Source: Fimbriimonadales bacterium (GTDB lineage Bacteria > Armatimonadota > Fimbriimonadia > Fimbriimonadales > GBS-DC). From it: DNA of 11,074 nucleotides. The stretch spans positions 1 to 11,074 of the forward strand of contig JAOAES010000255.1 in NCBI GenBank assembly GCA_026416655.1, given 5' to 3'. How positions within the stretch are numbered: position 1 is the first letter of the stretch; each line of letters starts with the position of its first letter. The notes below the pieces were generated by a model. The model saw nothing but the letters and a program-made list of their open reading frames with translations, made no database searches and had not been told where the DNA came from. Below are positions 1 to 6,506 of the stretch, piece after piece. A program made the position numbers and the translations under genes.

Positions 1-2
1 CG

Positions 3-1040
3 CGTCCGCGGGGCTGGCGTGCAATGCGCCAGTTGCGGGGGCAGGCGGATGTCGCCACGCGCCTGAACGCCGTGCGTACGTTAGCCGAAGAGAAGACCCC
101 GCTGGCGGTGGAGGAGCTGATTAGCGCGTTGCGCGACCCGACTCCTGAGGTGCGCCGCGAAGCCGCCAAGGCGCTGGGGGCGATTGGCGACCCGCGCGCT
201 GTGCCCGCGTTGCTCCAAGTCCTCAAAGACCCCGCCAGCGACCTCGCGCTCGAAGCCGCCGAAGCGCTGGGCGCAATCGGCAGTCCCGACGCGACGGAAG
301 AGCTGACCACTCTGCTCGACGCCGAACGTATCGAGGCGCGGATTGCGGCAATCCAAGCCCTTAGGCGGATTGCCGACCCGCGCGCCTTGCCCGCCCTGCT
401 GGACAGGCTGGAGCGCGCGCCGGGCCCCTTAGAGCAGTCCAGCCTGCTGGAGGCGATTGCCGCCGCACTCGAACACGCCGACCCGCTCGTGGCGCAGGAG
501 CAAGTAGATACCCTGCGCCTCGCCCGCTGGCTGGAATCGGAGCATGCGGATGTCCGGGCGGACGCGGCGATGGCGATTGCAACGCTGCCGCACGATTCAC
601 ACCTTGCGCATCTGCTGCGGATGCGCTTGGAACGCGAGACAGAACCTGCCGTGATTGCGCCGTTAGCCCGCGCACTGGCACGACACGGCGACGAGCGCGA
701 TATCGAGCGACTGCTGCGCGCCATGGCGCAGGCACAGTCCGCACTGGCACGCCAGCAGATTGCGCTGAGCGTCGCCTGCTTGCTGGAGCGCTACGACTCG
801 TTCTACACACTGCTCACGGCAGACGAGCCGCGACGCGACCGGCTCATCGAGAAAGCGATTGCCACGCGCCTGCGCGAGCACCCCGAGCTTTCCGACGCAC
901 TGCGCGCCTACGCCTACGGCGACTATGGCAGCGCGCTGCAAATCCTGCGCAACGCGCTGCCGCGCCATCCGCAGCTGCAACGCCTCGCCCACGCGCCCGA
1001 CTGCCTTGAGTCGTGGCTGCTGGCAGTGAGCGTGATATGA
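3..1040 (+). CDS. HEAT-repeat protein, 5' end outside window (partial)
   Basis: The reading frame is open to the left edge, with in-frame codons before the first Met at 24 and no ribosome binding site in front of that Met, so the gene probably begins upstream. The visible part, about 345 residues, starts with several helical repeats of about 31 residues of the HEAT / PBS-lyase type. Their signature is an Arg-x-Ala-Ala-x-Ala-Leu-Gly-x-Ile helix followed by Asp-Pro-Arg-Ala-x-Pro-Ala-Leu-Leu, clearest over the first 120 residues after Met24 and degenerating afterwards. The C-terminal third is all-alpha and less regular. HEAT repeats form solenoids that bind proteins; no catalytic residues are visible and no partner can be named. 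The missing N-terminal part could be more repeats or an unrelated domain. The repeat assignment is secure; the function is unknown. Confidence 0.8.
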   Translation, partial: RPRGWRAMRQLRGQADVATRLNAVRTLAEEKTPLAVEELISALRDPTPEVRREAAKALGAIGDPRAVPALLQVLKDPASDLALEAAEALGAIGSPDATEELTTLLDAERIEARIAAIQALRRIADPRALPALLDRLERAPGPLEQSSLLEAIAAALEHADPLVAQEQVDTLRLARWLESEHADVRADAAMAIATLPHDSHLAHLLRMRLERETEPAVIAPLARALARHGDERDIERLLRAMAQAQSALARQQIALSVACLLERYDSFYTLLTADEPRRDRLIEKAIATRLREHPELSDALRAYAYGDYGSALQILRNALPRHPQLQRLAHAPDCLESWLLAVSVI

Positions 1041-1086
1041 AAACGGGTGCGAGATGTGGTTATGCCGCTCGTGAGTACTGGTCAGG

Positions 1087-1092
1087 TATTAT
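1087..1092 (+). promoter_or_regulatory. -10 element (TATTAT) of the antitoxin gene, probably leaderless
   Basis: The sequence GTCAGGTATTAT ends six bases before the ATG at 1099. Transcription normally starts about 6-7 bases after the -10 hexamer, which would put the start at the ATG itself and leave no room for a Shine-Dalgarno site; none is seen. No convincing -35 is visible. The same GTC-A/G-GGTAT context precedes hpd (3548-3543) and the M16 gene (8472-8467). Confidence 0.45.
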
Positions 1093-1098
1093 TGCCTT

Positions 1099-1359
1099 AT
1101 GACCGCAACTGAAGTTCTGGAAGGCGTTTTCGAAGAGATTGCGGCGCAGCGACCTGAGCTGCGGCGGAAGCGTGTTCGGATTATCGTGCTGCCTGAGACT
1201 CCCGCCCAGCAAGGGGAGCCGACTCTCTATGAGCGACTTAAGCCTCATTTAGGGCAGGTTCGCTTGCAAGGCTCGCCTGGGGCAGACAGGTCAGGGGAGG
1301 TTGCGAGGAACGAAATCGCCAACCAACTCCTTCAGGAGCGAATGAATGGTGCTGTGTGA
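1099..1359 (+). CDS. VapB-like type II antitoxin
   Basis: An 86-residue protein. The N-terminal half is charged and helical (TEVLEGVFEEIAAQRPELRR), followed by a short beta-like stretch (VRIIVLP) and a hydrophilic tail containing the segment GEPTLYERLKPHLGQV. A proline- and acid-rich C-terminal half of this kind with a TLYERLKP-type segment is typical of small antitoxins that pair with PIN-domain VapC toxins. The strongest support is context: the stop codon overlaps by 14 bases a reading frame that begins MVLCDAGPLIA, the usual start of a PIN toxin. That toxin is broken, so this is an orphaned antitoxin that may still bind its own promoter or neutralise related toxins elsewhere. The ATG has a -10 element six bases upstream and no ribosome binding site, suggesting a leaderless transcript. 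Family assignment is inferred from small size and context, not from a diagnostic motif. Confidence 0.65.
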   Translation: MTATEVLEGVFEEIAAQRPELRRKRVRIIVLPETPAQQGEPTLYERLKPHLGQVRLQGSPGADRSGEVARNEIANQLLQERMNGAV

Positions 1360-1455
1360 CGCAGGTCCGTTAATCGCTGCGATTTTTACGGGTACCGTCT
1401 CGCCGAAGGCGGTTCTCTCGAGATTCTCTTTCCTCAACGTAGCACATCCGGCTAA
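1346..1455 (+). pseudogene. VapC-like PIN-domain toxin remnant (internal deletion)
   Basis: The ATG at 1346 has an AGGAG 7 bases upstream and overlaps the end of the antitoxin gene, the normal layout of a vapBC pair. It encodes MVLCDAGPLIAAIF, the first beta strand of a PIN domain with its first metal-binding Asp (residue 5). A complete PIN toxin has about 125-145 residues, but this similarity ends after about 12. In another frame, codons at about 1372-1455 read NRCDFYGYRL then AEGGSLEILFPQ and a TAA stop at 1453-1455. That resembles the C-terminal strand and tail of such toxins, the 'DRDF-x-x-YRL' type. The two ends appear to be joined by an internal deletion of roughly 250-300 bases with a frame change near 1372-1386. 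The product would lack the middle acidic residues and cannot be an active nuclease. The N-terminal match is strong; the C-terminal match is my reading from memory of the family. Confidence 0.6.
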
Positions 1456-1467
1456 AAGGTATCGAAG

Positions 1468-2424
1468 ATGTTCTTGTTATCGAATCGGTACAAAGTTCTC
1501 GGTTCACCTGCGCCCTTGGCGACGCCTGTGGAGGACCCGCTCCATAAGGCGGCGTTCGCCTACCGCGTGCAGGGCGTCTTGGAAGGCAGTCCCCCTACTC
1601 CCTTGGTAGAGGTCTACGCGCAGCGTCAAACGCTTTACTCGTATGCCGAGCGCGCCTGCCGCCTGTTGCTGGACTGTTATACGCTGGCGCATGAAAGGCT
1701 GGGGTTAGACCATCCCCTCCGCTACAATCGCCTGCTCCGGGTGTTCTTGATGACCGAAGGCAAGGCGGGCGCGGAACAGCAACAGAACCTGATTTACCTT
1801 TATGACCTGAGCGAGCGCGTGCCGCTCCAGGAATGGGTGCGCGAGCTGACGCACGAATACGGGCACTGGATTATCCCGCCGATTAACTCGTTCTTAGAGC
1901 CAGAGCCGTGGGCGAACGGCGACCTGGGCGAGCGGTGGTTCATTTCGCAGCTGGTGGCGCTGGCGCGCACGCCCCAGGGCATGGACACCGATTTTCTGAT
2001 GGGCGCGCCGCCCCACGCCTTCGAACCCTACCTGAATCGCGCGGTGAAGCCGCTCGTGGAGCGTATGGCACGTGAGGGACTGAACCCGCAACGCTGGCGT
2101 TCGCGCCGGCGAGACGGATATGAGGAGTACCTCGCGCTCGCGCTTTACATCGATCAAGTTTATGGGCAGCAGCGTTTAGGCAGGGCGATGTTATGTGCGG
2201 GCGGCGTGGAACCAGACGACTTTTTGAGAGGAGTACGGGAGAGTCTGACCGAGCCGGAGACCCTCTCGGCGAGTTTGCCGTTCCCCAACGCCTACCTGTT
2301 TTTGCCGGGCGGCGCAGCACGCTGGCGTATCACGGAGCCGCGCGACGCGAAACTTGTGCCCGACCCGAAACGCCCTGAATGGGCGCGCTGCGCCGCCACG
2401 AAGCTGCGGTTGCGATACCGTTAG
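1468..2424 (+). CDS. HEYGH-type zinc metalloprotease-like protein
   Basis: A 318-residue protein with a zinc-peptidase signature ELTHEYGHW. His129 and His133 would be zinc ligands and Glu130 the catalytic base; Glu155 in the following GDLGERW segment is a candidate third ligand, as in gluzincins. The surrounding region is mostly helical; no transmembrane segment is evident. I do not recognise a named family, and a degenerate or structural role cannot be excluded. The ATG at 1468 is preceded by AAGG about 9 bases upstream and follows the stop of the toxin remnant by 12 bases. The protein begins almost directly with what looks like a mature domain (RYKVLGSP) and has no signal peptide, although such enzymes are often secreted, so the N-terminus may have been lost when the region upstream was rearranged. 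The stop codon (2422-2424) lies one base from the stop of the convergent hpd gene. Confidence 0.75.
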   Translation: MFLLSNRYKVLGSPAPLATPVEDPLHKAAFAYRVQGVLEGSPPTPLVEVYAQRQTLYSYAERACRLLLDCYTLAHERLGLDHPLRYNRLLRVFLMTEGKAGAEQQQNLIYLYDLSERVPLQEWVRELTHEYGHWIIPPINSFLEPEPWANGDLGERWFISQLVALARTPQGMDTDFLMGAPPHAFEPYLNRAVKPLVERMAREGLNPQRWRSRRRDGYEEYLALALYIDQVYGQQRLGRAMLCAGGVEPDDFLRGVRESLTEPETLSASLPFPNAYLFLPGGAARWRITEPRDAKLVPDPKRPEWARCAATKLRLRYR

Positions 2425-2425
2425 C

Positions 2426-3511
2426 TTACAGATTCCCGCGCAACGCCTGCTCGCGCTCAATCGCCTCAAAGAGCGCCTTGAAGTTGCCTTTGCCGAACCC
2501 ACGCGAGCCGTGCCGTTCAATCACCTCGAAAAACAGCGTGGGACGGTCTTGCACGGTCTTCGTGAAGGTCTGCAGCAGGTAGCCCTCCTCGTCGCGGTCA
2601 ACGAGGATGCCCAGCTCGGCAATCGTGCGCAGGTCTTCCTCTATCTGTCCTACCCGTTCGGGCACTTCCTCGTAATAGGTCTGCGGCACATAGATAAACT
2701 GCATACCGCGCGCTTTCAGATGGCGCACCGTGCTGATGATGTCGTCCGTTTGCAGCGCGATATGTTGCACGCCCGGACCCGCGTTGTATTCCAGATACTC
2801 TTCAATCTGCGACTTACGCCGCCCTTCGGCAGGCTCGTTAATGGGGAGCTTAATCTTCCCGCGCCCGTCCTGCACCACTTTGGACATCAGTGCGGAATAC
2901 TCGGTGCTGATGTCCTCGTCCGAGAAATGCACCAGCAGTTCAAAGCCCATTATTTCGCGGTAGAAGTTCACCCAGTAGTTCATCTTACCCAGCTCCACGT
3001 TGCCCACGATGTGGTCGATCTCTTTCACGCCGATCGATTCGCCGGGAATGAACAGCTCCTTGAAGCCGGGCATAAAGGTTCCCTTATAGCGGTCGCGGTT
3101 CACAAACGAGTGCAGCACGTCGCCGTACGTGTGGATGGCGGCTATATGCACCTCGCCGTCATCGTCCTTGAGAACAGTCGGCTCGAGCGCGCCCTGTGCG
3201 CCGCGGCGCACCGCCTCGCTGTAGGCACGCTCCACATCGTCGACCTCGAACGCAATATCGCGCACGCCGTCGCCGTGTTTCACCAGCCACTGCGCCAGTG
3301 GATGGTCTTGCTTGTACGGAGCGGTGATGACAAAGCGGATTTCGTTCTGTTGCAACACATAGCTCGCTTCCTGTCGGTTGCCCGTCTCCAGCCCGGAGTA
3401 GGCGACCACATCGAAGCCGAACAGCGTGCGGTAGTAGTACGCTGCCTGTTTGGCGTTGCTCACAAAAAAGCGCACATGGTCAATGCGCCGAATTGGCATG
3501 ATGTCGTGCAT
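2426..3511 (-). CDS. hpd: 4-hydroxyphenylpyruvate dioxygenase
   Basis: The enzyme converts 4-hydroxyphenylpyruvate and O2 to homogentisate and CO2, the second step of tyrosine catabolism and the entry to plastoquinone/tocopherol-type quinones. It is cytoplasmic and needs Fe(II). The 361-residue length fits bacterial members. Two vicinal-oxygen-chelate domains are visible: an N-terminal one opening with RIDHVRFFVSNA (about residues 9-140) and a catalytic one from about 163. The iron triad is visible as His167 (IDHIVGN), His250 (VQHIALQTDD) and Glu329 (FFEVIER). The C-terminal helix GFGKGNFKALFEAIE is typical of the family and closes the active site. Hydroxymandelate synthase is a close relative with the same ligands but is much less common. 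The start at 3511 was chosen over a longer frame reaching 3703 because of a strong AAGGAGG site at 3526-3520, 8 bases upstream, and because homology begins there. No other tyrosine-degradation gene is in the window. Confidence 0.95.
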   Translation of the reverse strand: MHDIMPIRRIDHVRFFVSNAKQAAYYYRTLFGFDVVAYSGLETGNRQEASYVLQQNEIRFVITAPYKQDHPLAQWLVKHGDGVRDIAFEVDDVERAYSEAVRRGAQGALEPTVLKDDDGEVHIAAIHTYGDVLHSFVNRDRYKGTFMPGFKELFIPGESIGVKEIDHIVGNVELGKMNYWVNFYREIMGFELLVHFSDEDISTEYSALMSKVVQDGRGKIKLPINEPAEGRRKSQIEEYLEYNAGPGVQHIALQTDDIISTVRHLKARGMQFIYVPQTYYEEVPERVGQIEEDLRTIAELGILVDRDEEGYLLQTFTKTVQDRPTLFFEVIERHGSRGFGKGNFKALFEAIEREQALRGNL

Positions 3512-3519
3512 AGTTCCTA

Positions 3520-3526
3520 CCTCCTT
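3520..3526 (-). promoter_or_regulatory. Strong Shine-Dalgarno site fixing the hpd start
   Basis: The minus strand reads AAGGAGG with 8 bases between it and the ATG at 3511. It is the strongest ribosome binding site in the window and rules out the 64-codon upstream extension. Confidence 0.8.
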
Positions 3527-3542
3527 CGTTGCAGGTGCGGAG

Positions 3543-3548
3543 AGTATA
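3543..3548 (-). promoter_or_regulatory. -10 element (TATACT) of hpd
   Basis: The minus strand reads GTCAGGTATACT. A start about 7 bases downstream would give a leader of about 25 bases that contains the Shine-Dalgarno site. No clear -35 is found at 16-18 bases upstream. The GTCAGGTAT context is shared with the antitoxin promoter. Confidence 0.45.
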
Positions 3549-3647
3549 CCTGACGGTAAGGTATTCTGTTTTCGGAGGCGTCGCCGCGTAAGTCCCCCCA
3601 ACATTAAAAAGGAGGCAGGGCGCGAACCCTGGCGCCGCCGTTCTTTC

Positions 3648-3738
3648 TCCCCTCCCAGCCTCCCCCGTGAACGGGGGAGGAGCCACCGTCGCCCGCGTCC
3701 CAACTCCCTCCCCGTTCATGGGGAGGGTTGGGGTGGAG
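3648..3738. repeat. C-rich double-hairpin palindromic repeat, intergenic copy
   Basis: Two strong hairpins lie side by side between hpd and the DUF255 gene. The first (3659-3680) has a 10-bp stem, CCTCCCCCGT / ACGGGGGAGG. The second (3706-3727) has an 8-bp stem, CCCTCCCC / GGGGAGGG, with loop GTTCAT. The left and right halves are also imperfect inverted copies of each other, giving an overall cruciform-like dyad. No T-rich run follows either hairpin on either strand, so a simple intrinsic terminator is not supported. The architecture matches the element inside the DUF5693 gene (10250-10339), which suggests one family of dispersed short elements. Confidence 0.7.
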
Positions 3739-3748
3739 CGACGCCGTT

Positions 3749-6037
3749 TCAGTCTGCCTGTGGGCGCAGGCTCAGCGGCATCAGATACACCCGCTCCACA
3801 GGCAGACCGCACTCCGTCTCCGTGCAGGGCTGATAGCGCACCAGAATCCGCACATAGCCGTCGGTAGGTTCGCTCGTCTCAATCGCCGTGACGGGCAGGA
3901 TAGCCGCCGCCTGCTCGTAGTAGACCTCGATTGGCTCGCTGCCCGACTTGATCCGCTGCGGGGGCATCCAGATAGGCTCGCCAATCTGCAACGGTAGGTC
4001 GGTGCTGACCTCGATGGTGGTCGGCACGCGCCCCTCCTGCGGATAGCTCGCGTTGATGTGCCAGCCCTCGTCGATCTGGAACAGCACGAGCAGCCCTTCC
4101 GGCTGGGGCAAGAAGTCCACGCGCACGGGACCCTCCTGCTCCTCCGCCTCGCCAAACGCCTCTTCGGGCATTTCCAAATCAGGGGCTTCCATCAGGTCGC
4201 CTTCCAGCAGCAGGTAGCCGTAGAGCAGGCTATCGCCCGCGGCGGGCGCGCGTCGCAGAATCGCCCAGCAGCTATCGAGCGTATCGGCGGCAAGTTGCGC
4301 GTACCGCTCGCTGCGCTGCGGGTCGTCAATCGCCAGCGCGGTGCTGAGCGTCGCCAGAAACTGCACCGCGCCCCCGTTACCCGAAGGCATCACGCGATCC
4401 TGGTACGACTTGACGGGCATAATCAACAGGTCGTGCGCGTTGTCGGTCGTGAAGAAGCCGCCATGCTCGGCGTCGTGGAAGCGTTCGATCATCTGGTCGG
4501 CGATTTCCACGGCGCGCTCCAGCCATTTGCGCTCTAAGGTGAGGCTATAGAGTTCCATCAGCCCCATCCCGTAGAAAGCGTAGTCCTGCAGGTAGGCGGG
4601 GATGCTCGCCTCGCCCTCTCGATAACGGTGGAGCAGTCTGCCGTTGGAGTCGCGCAGGCTCTGCCAGAGGAACTCGCCCGCTTCTATCGCCGCCTGCGCG
4701 TAGCGTTCGCCCGCGTCTTCAAACACATCGGCGGCGTAAGCTAACGCCCAGATAGCCAGCCCGTTCCAGTCGGTCAACACCTTATCGTCGCGTCGAGGTG
4801 CATGGCGCGTCTGACGGGCGACGAGCAGGCGTGCGCGAATATCGGCGAGACGCTCGTGCAGGTCGTCGGGGTCTAAGTTCAGTTCTTCGGCATGCTGCTC
4901 AATCGGCTTCGCGAGGTGGGGAATGTTGCGTCCTGTCGGGCGGTGTGTCGCCTCGTCGTGATAGTTGCCTTCGGGTTGAATCTCGTACACCTTGCAGAAC
5001 AGGTCCGCCTCATCGCGGGGCAGGATTTCGTAAATCTCGCGCTCAGTCCAGGTGTAGTAGTAGCCCTCGCCTTCGGGCGTATCGGCGTCGAGCGCGCTGG
5101 CGAACGCGCCTTCGGGCGTGCGCATCTCGCGGAGCATCCAGTCGAAGGTGCGCTGCGCAATCTCGCCGTAGTAGGCGTCGTCGGTGAGCGCGTAGGCGTG
5201 CGTATACGCCCAGCCGAGCTGCGCATTATCGTAGAGCATCTTCTCGAAGTGGGGCAGGAACCAGCGTTCGTCGGTCGAGTAGCGATGGAAGCCGCCGCCG
5301 ATGTGGTCAAAAATGCCGCCCATCCCCATGCGGAACAGGGTCATCAGCGCCATCCCCGCACAGTCCTCGTCATCCCATTCTGCGCCCATATAGAACAACA
5401 CGGGGAACGCGGTGTTGGGGGGGAACTTCGGCGCGCCGCCGAACCCGCCGTGAATCGGGTCGAAGCCCTCCATCAGCTGCGCTTTGAAGGCGCGAAAGAT
5501 GTCGGGGCTACGCTCCCCACGCATGGCGGCGTGGCGCATCGCCACCAGCTGCTCCAGCTCGGCTTTCAGCTCCGCCGCCGCGCCCAGCACCTGTCCCCGA
5601 TTCGACTGCCACACGCTCGCCACGCGCGTCAGCACCTCCGCGAACACCTGCGGCGGATAGTAAGTGCCCCCATAGAACGGCAAGCCGTCCGGCGTCAGGA
5701 ACACCGACAGGGGCCAGCCCGCGTGCCCTGCCATCATCTGCACCGCGCTGATGTAAATCTCGTCCACATCGGGACGCTCCTCGCGATCCACCTTCACGCT
5801 CACAAAGTAGCGGTTCAGCAGGTCAGCAATCGCGGGGTTCTCGAACGACTCGCGCTCCATCACATGGCACCAGTGGCACGATGAGTAGCCGATGGAGAGG
5901 AAAATCGGCTTATCCTCCACACGCGCCTTGAAAAACGCCTCCGCCCCCCACGGATACCAGTCCACAGGATTATAGGCGTGCTGCAGCAGGTAGGGGCTTT
6001 TTTCGTCTATTAGTCGATTCGGTTTGCGAATGAGCAT
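3749..6037 (-). CDS. DUF255 / YyaL-type thioredoxin-domain protein with C-terminal DsbD-alpha-like domain
   Basis: A 762-residue protein. The N-terminus is the thioredoxin-like DUF255 domain, with opening motif SPYLLQHAYNPVDWYPWG (residues 14-31), redox-type CHWC at 54-57 and a cis-Pro loop GWPL around 107-110. A long helical middle region follows, of the (alpha/alpha)6-barrel type found in YyaL and SPATA20, with segments such as GGFGGAPKFPP, GGIFDHIGGGFHRYSTD and HFEKMLYDNAQL. Members are commonly annotated as thioredoxin-domain proteins of uncertain substrate. From about residue 636 to the end the sequence changes character and resembles the periplasmic DsbD N-terminal (alpha) domain, with GWHINASYP, a GEPIWMPPQRI segment and YQPCTETECGLP with Cys738 and Cys743. 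No signal peptide or membrane segment is seen, so the protein should be cytoplasmic. The ATG at 6037 has GAGG 9 bases upstream. The family call is sure; the C-terminal call is likely. Confidence 0.92.
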   Translation of the reverse strand: MLIRKPNRLIDEKSPYLLQHAYNPVDWYPWGAEAFFKARVEDKPIFLSIGYSSCHWCHVMERESFENPAIADLLNRYFVSVKVDREERPDVDEIYISAVQMMAGHAGWPLSVFLTPDGLPFYGGTYYPPQVFAEVLTRVASVWQSNRGQVLGAAAELKAELEQLVAMRHAAMRGERSPDIFRAFKAQLMEGFDPIHGGFGGAPKFPPNTAFPVLFYMGAEWDDEDCAGMALMTLFRMGMGGIFDHIGGGFHRYSTDERWFLPHFEKMLYDNAQLGWAYTHAYALTDDAYYGEIAQRTFDWMLREMRTPEGAFASALDADTPEGEGYYYTWTEREIYEILPRDEADLFCKVYEIQPEGNYHDEATHRPTGRNIPHLAKPIEQHAEELNLDPDDLHERLADIRARLLVARQTRHAPRRDDKVLTDWNGLAIWALAYAADVFEDAGERYAQAAIEAGEFLWQSLRDSNGRLLHRYREGEASIPAYLQDYAFYGMGLMELYSLTLERKWLERAVEIADQMIERFHDAEHGGFFTTDNAHDLLIMPVKSYQDRVMPSGNGGAVQFLATLSTALAIDDPQRSERYAQLAADTLDSCWAILRRAPAAGDSLLYGYLLLEGDLMEAPDLEMPEEAFGEAEEQEGPVRVDFLPQPEGLLVLFQIDEGWHINASYPQEGRVPTTIEVSTDLPLQIGEPIWMPPQRIKSGSEPIEVYYEQAAAILPVTAIETSEPTDGYVRILVRYQPCTETECGLPVERVYLMPLSLRPQAD

Positions 6038-6056
6038 GGGTTTGTACCTCGGCTAT

Positions 6057-6062
6057 AGGATA
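6057..6062 (-). promoter_or_regulatory. Possible -10 element (TATCCT) of the DUF255 gene
   Basis: The minus strand reads ACAGGTATCCT, sharing CAGGTATNCT with the hpd promoter. It lies 19 bases before the ATG at 6037, which would leave a short leader with GAGG near its 5' end. No good -35 is visible. This is tentative. Confidence 0.3.
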
Positions 6063-6140
6063 CCTGTTTTCTGGGGCGGGCGTCGCGCGACGACCAACCG
6101 GCGCAGGAGATACGTCTCTCGCGTCGAACATTCGTCTCCG

Positions 6141-6506
6141 ATGCCGCGCGTGAAGCCGACGGAGCAGGACTATCGCCAGCAGGAGGCGTTCCATCGCCTC
6201 ACAGACATCCTGCGTTGCAAGTGGACGCTGGCAGTGCTGGACGCGCTTGCGCAGGGCGTAAACCGTCCCGGGCAAATTGTGCGCGCCCTGCCGGGCTTGA
6301 CGACCAAAGTGCTGTACGAACGCGTGCATAAGCTGGAGCGGTACGGTTTGCTGACCCGTCGCGCCTATCCCGAAATCCCGCCGCGCGTAGAGTATGAACT
6401 CACTGAGCGTGGACGCCAGCTCATCGCGCTCATTCGCCAGATGCGTGAATTCGCTCAGGACTGGGCGCAACACCTCGACGAGACGCCCTCACTTACCGAA
6501 AAGTAA
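6141..6506 (+). CDS. HxlR-family winged-helix transcriptional regulator
   Basis: A 121-residue protein matching the HxlR (DUF24) family, dimeric winged-helix regulators that often respond to reactive electrophiles, redox state or small metabolites. The core runs from about residue 18 to 100. KWTLAVLDAL (27-36) matches the usual 'GGKWT-x-x-IL' helix; the recognition region is LPGLTTKVLYERVHKLERYGL (about 50-70); the wing is YPEIPPRVEYELTERG (about 76-91). The single cysteine, Cys26, sits in LRCKWTL where most members have Gly-Gly; the N-terminal cysteine sensed in YodB-like members is absent. The Met at 6141 was chosen because homology begins just after it. An in-frame Met at 6024 would overlap the divergent DUF255 gene and add an Arg-rich tail. 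No Shine-Dalgarno site is seen before 6141. The gene is divergent from DUF255 and 73 bp ahead of the P460 gene, either of which it might control. Confidence 0.88.
   Translation: MPRVKPTEQDYRQQEAFHRLTDILRCKWTLAVLDALAQGVNRPGQIVRALPGLTTKVLYERVHKLERYGLLTRRAYPEIPPRVEYELTERGRQLIALIRQMREFAQDWAQHLDETPSLTEK

Noticed and set aside
1456..1609. Continuation of the toxin frame to 1609
   Set aside because: Past about residue 14 it no longer resembles a PIN domain and overlaps the metalloprotease in another frame.
2354..3553. Long plus-strand open frame (399 residues) opposite hpd
   Set aside because: It lies entirely antisense to a gene with all catalytic residues of 4-hydroxyphenylpyruvate dioxygenase; its translation is His/Val/Leu-rich without family features, as expected of a GC-rich shadow frame.
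3512..3703. 64-codon N-terminal extension of hpd
   Set aside because: It would be translated from the palindromic repeat, is Arg/Gly-rich, and ignores the strong AAGGAGG placed for the ATG at 3511.
3648..3738. Hairpins read as intrinsic terminators
   Set aside because: Stems are strong, but no T-rich run follows on either strand.
4892..5884. Plus-strand open frame (330 residues) opposite the DUF255 gene
   Set aside because: It is antisense to conserved DUF255 motifs and has a shadow-type composition; no ribosome binding site supports it.
6024..6140. Longer HxlR start at 6024
   Set aside because: It overlaps the start of the divergent DUF255 gene and adds an Arg-rich segment unlike the family; homology begins just after 6141.
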